Source of the DNA: Loktanella sp. 3ANDIMAR09
GTDB lineage: Bacteria > Pseudomonadota > Alphaproteobacteria > Rhodobacterales > Rhodobacteraceae
Reading direction: 5' to 3'
NCBI RefSeq assembly: GCF_001420005.1
Contig: NZ_LJAK01000003.1
Span: 248,001 to 312,000, forward strand
DNA length: 64,000 nucleotides
The notes under the pieces are model-generated. The model was given only the letters and a program-made list of their open reading frames with translations, was not told the origin of the DNA and ran no database searches. How positions within the stretch are numbered: the first letter of the stretch is position 1; every line of letters begins with the position of its first letter. Below, one piece after another: positions 63,991 to 64,000 of this stretch. Position numbers and translations under genes: made by a program.

Positions 63991-64000
63991 CGGCGCGGTC

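Noticed and set aside
1-64000. CRISPR arrays, insertion sequences, prophage, tRNA or rRNA genes
   Set aside because: No spaced direct repeats, transposase or integrase motifs, or cloverleaf sequences were found on either strand; a dedicated tRNA scan could still reveal one in a short gap.

Overview
The window is a gene-dense, high-GC piece of an alphaproteobacterial chromosome, most likely Rhodobacterales (Roseobacter group). Support: tolQRAB-pal-cpoB followed by tilS and a TTG-start ftsH; the ctaC-ctaB-orf2-ctaG-ctaE oxidase cluster; a tad pilus locus with an OmpA-like protein where CpaD is often found, and short Flp pilins with the motif GAVTVDWVVL; and lysC near a GAF-containing ptsP. I see no rRNA, tRNA, insertion sequence, prophage or CRISPR array. 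Nearly all of it looks like vertically inherited core sequence.

Layout. 1-3.66 kb: the 5' part of an RND efflux pump (permease, cut by the window edge, and adaptor), with a divergent TetR regulator and a candidate operator. 3.66-8.46 kb, minus strand: a guanidine-responsive operon, the most notable system here. A guanidine-I (ykkC/yxkD) riboswitch precedes an ABC importer (binding protein, permease, ATPase), a ureohydrolase with guanidine hydrolase features, a protein with 18 histidines in its first 39 residues, and a 52-residue histidine-containing membrane peptide. 8.7-13.9 kb: tol-pal. 13.8-20.5 kb: tilS, ftsH, a MOSC protein, fhs and folD. 20.4-23.5 kb: pdeM and an Lhr-type helicase. 23.6-35.6 kb, minus strand: the tad/cpa locus, from two Flp pilins through secretin, ATPases, platform proteins and TPR lipoproteins to the prepilin peptidase and an AAA ATPase of unknown role. 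36-44 kb: lytic transglycosylase, scoAB, topA, dprA, tldD. 44-51 kb: cytochrome c oxidase genes, SURF1, thrC, an M16 peptidase and an acetyltransferase. 51.5-64 kb: a GlcD-like flavoenzyme, apt-mtnP (methylthioadenosine and adenine salvage), a SulP transporter, a flavin reductase-like protein, a second acetyltransferase, an EcsC protein, ptsP, a methyltransferase, lysC, a short-chain dehydrogenase and a DUF1178 protein.

How the genes work together. The guanidine operon reads as sense, import, hydrolyse: the riboswitch detects guanidine, the transporter brings it in, and the hydrolase would release urea and ammonia. The described cyanobacterial guanidine hydrolase needs nickel and HypA/HypB-like helpers. 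None are present here, and the two co-transcribed histidine-rich proteins are candidates to fill that role. fhs and folD feed formate into the folate one-carbon pool. mtnP and apt turn methylthioadenosine into AMP. Several strong terminators and stem-loops inside the tad locus suggest graded expression, highest for the first pilin.
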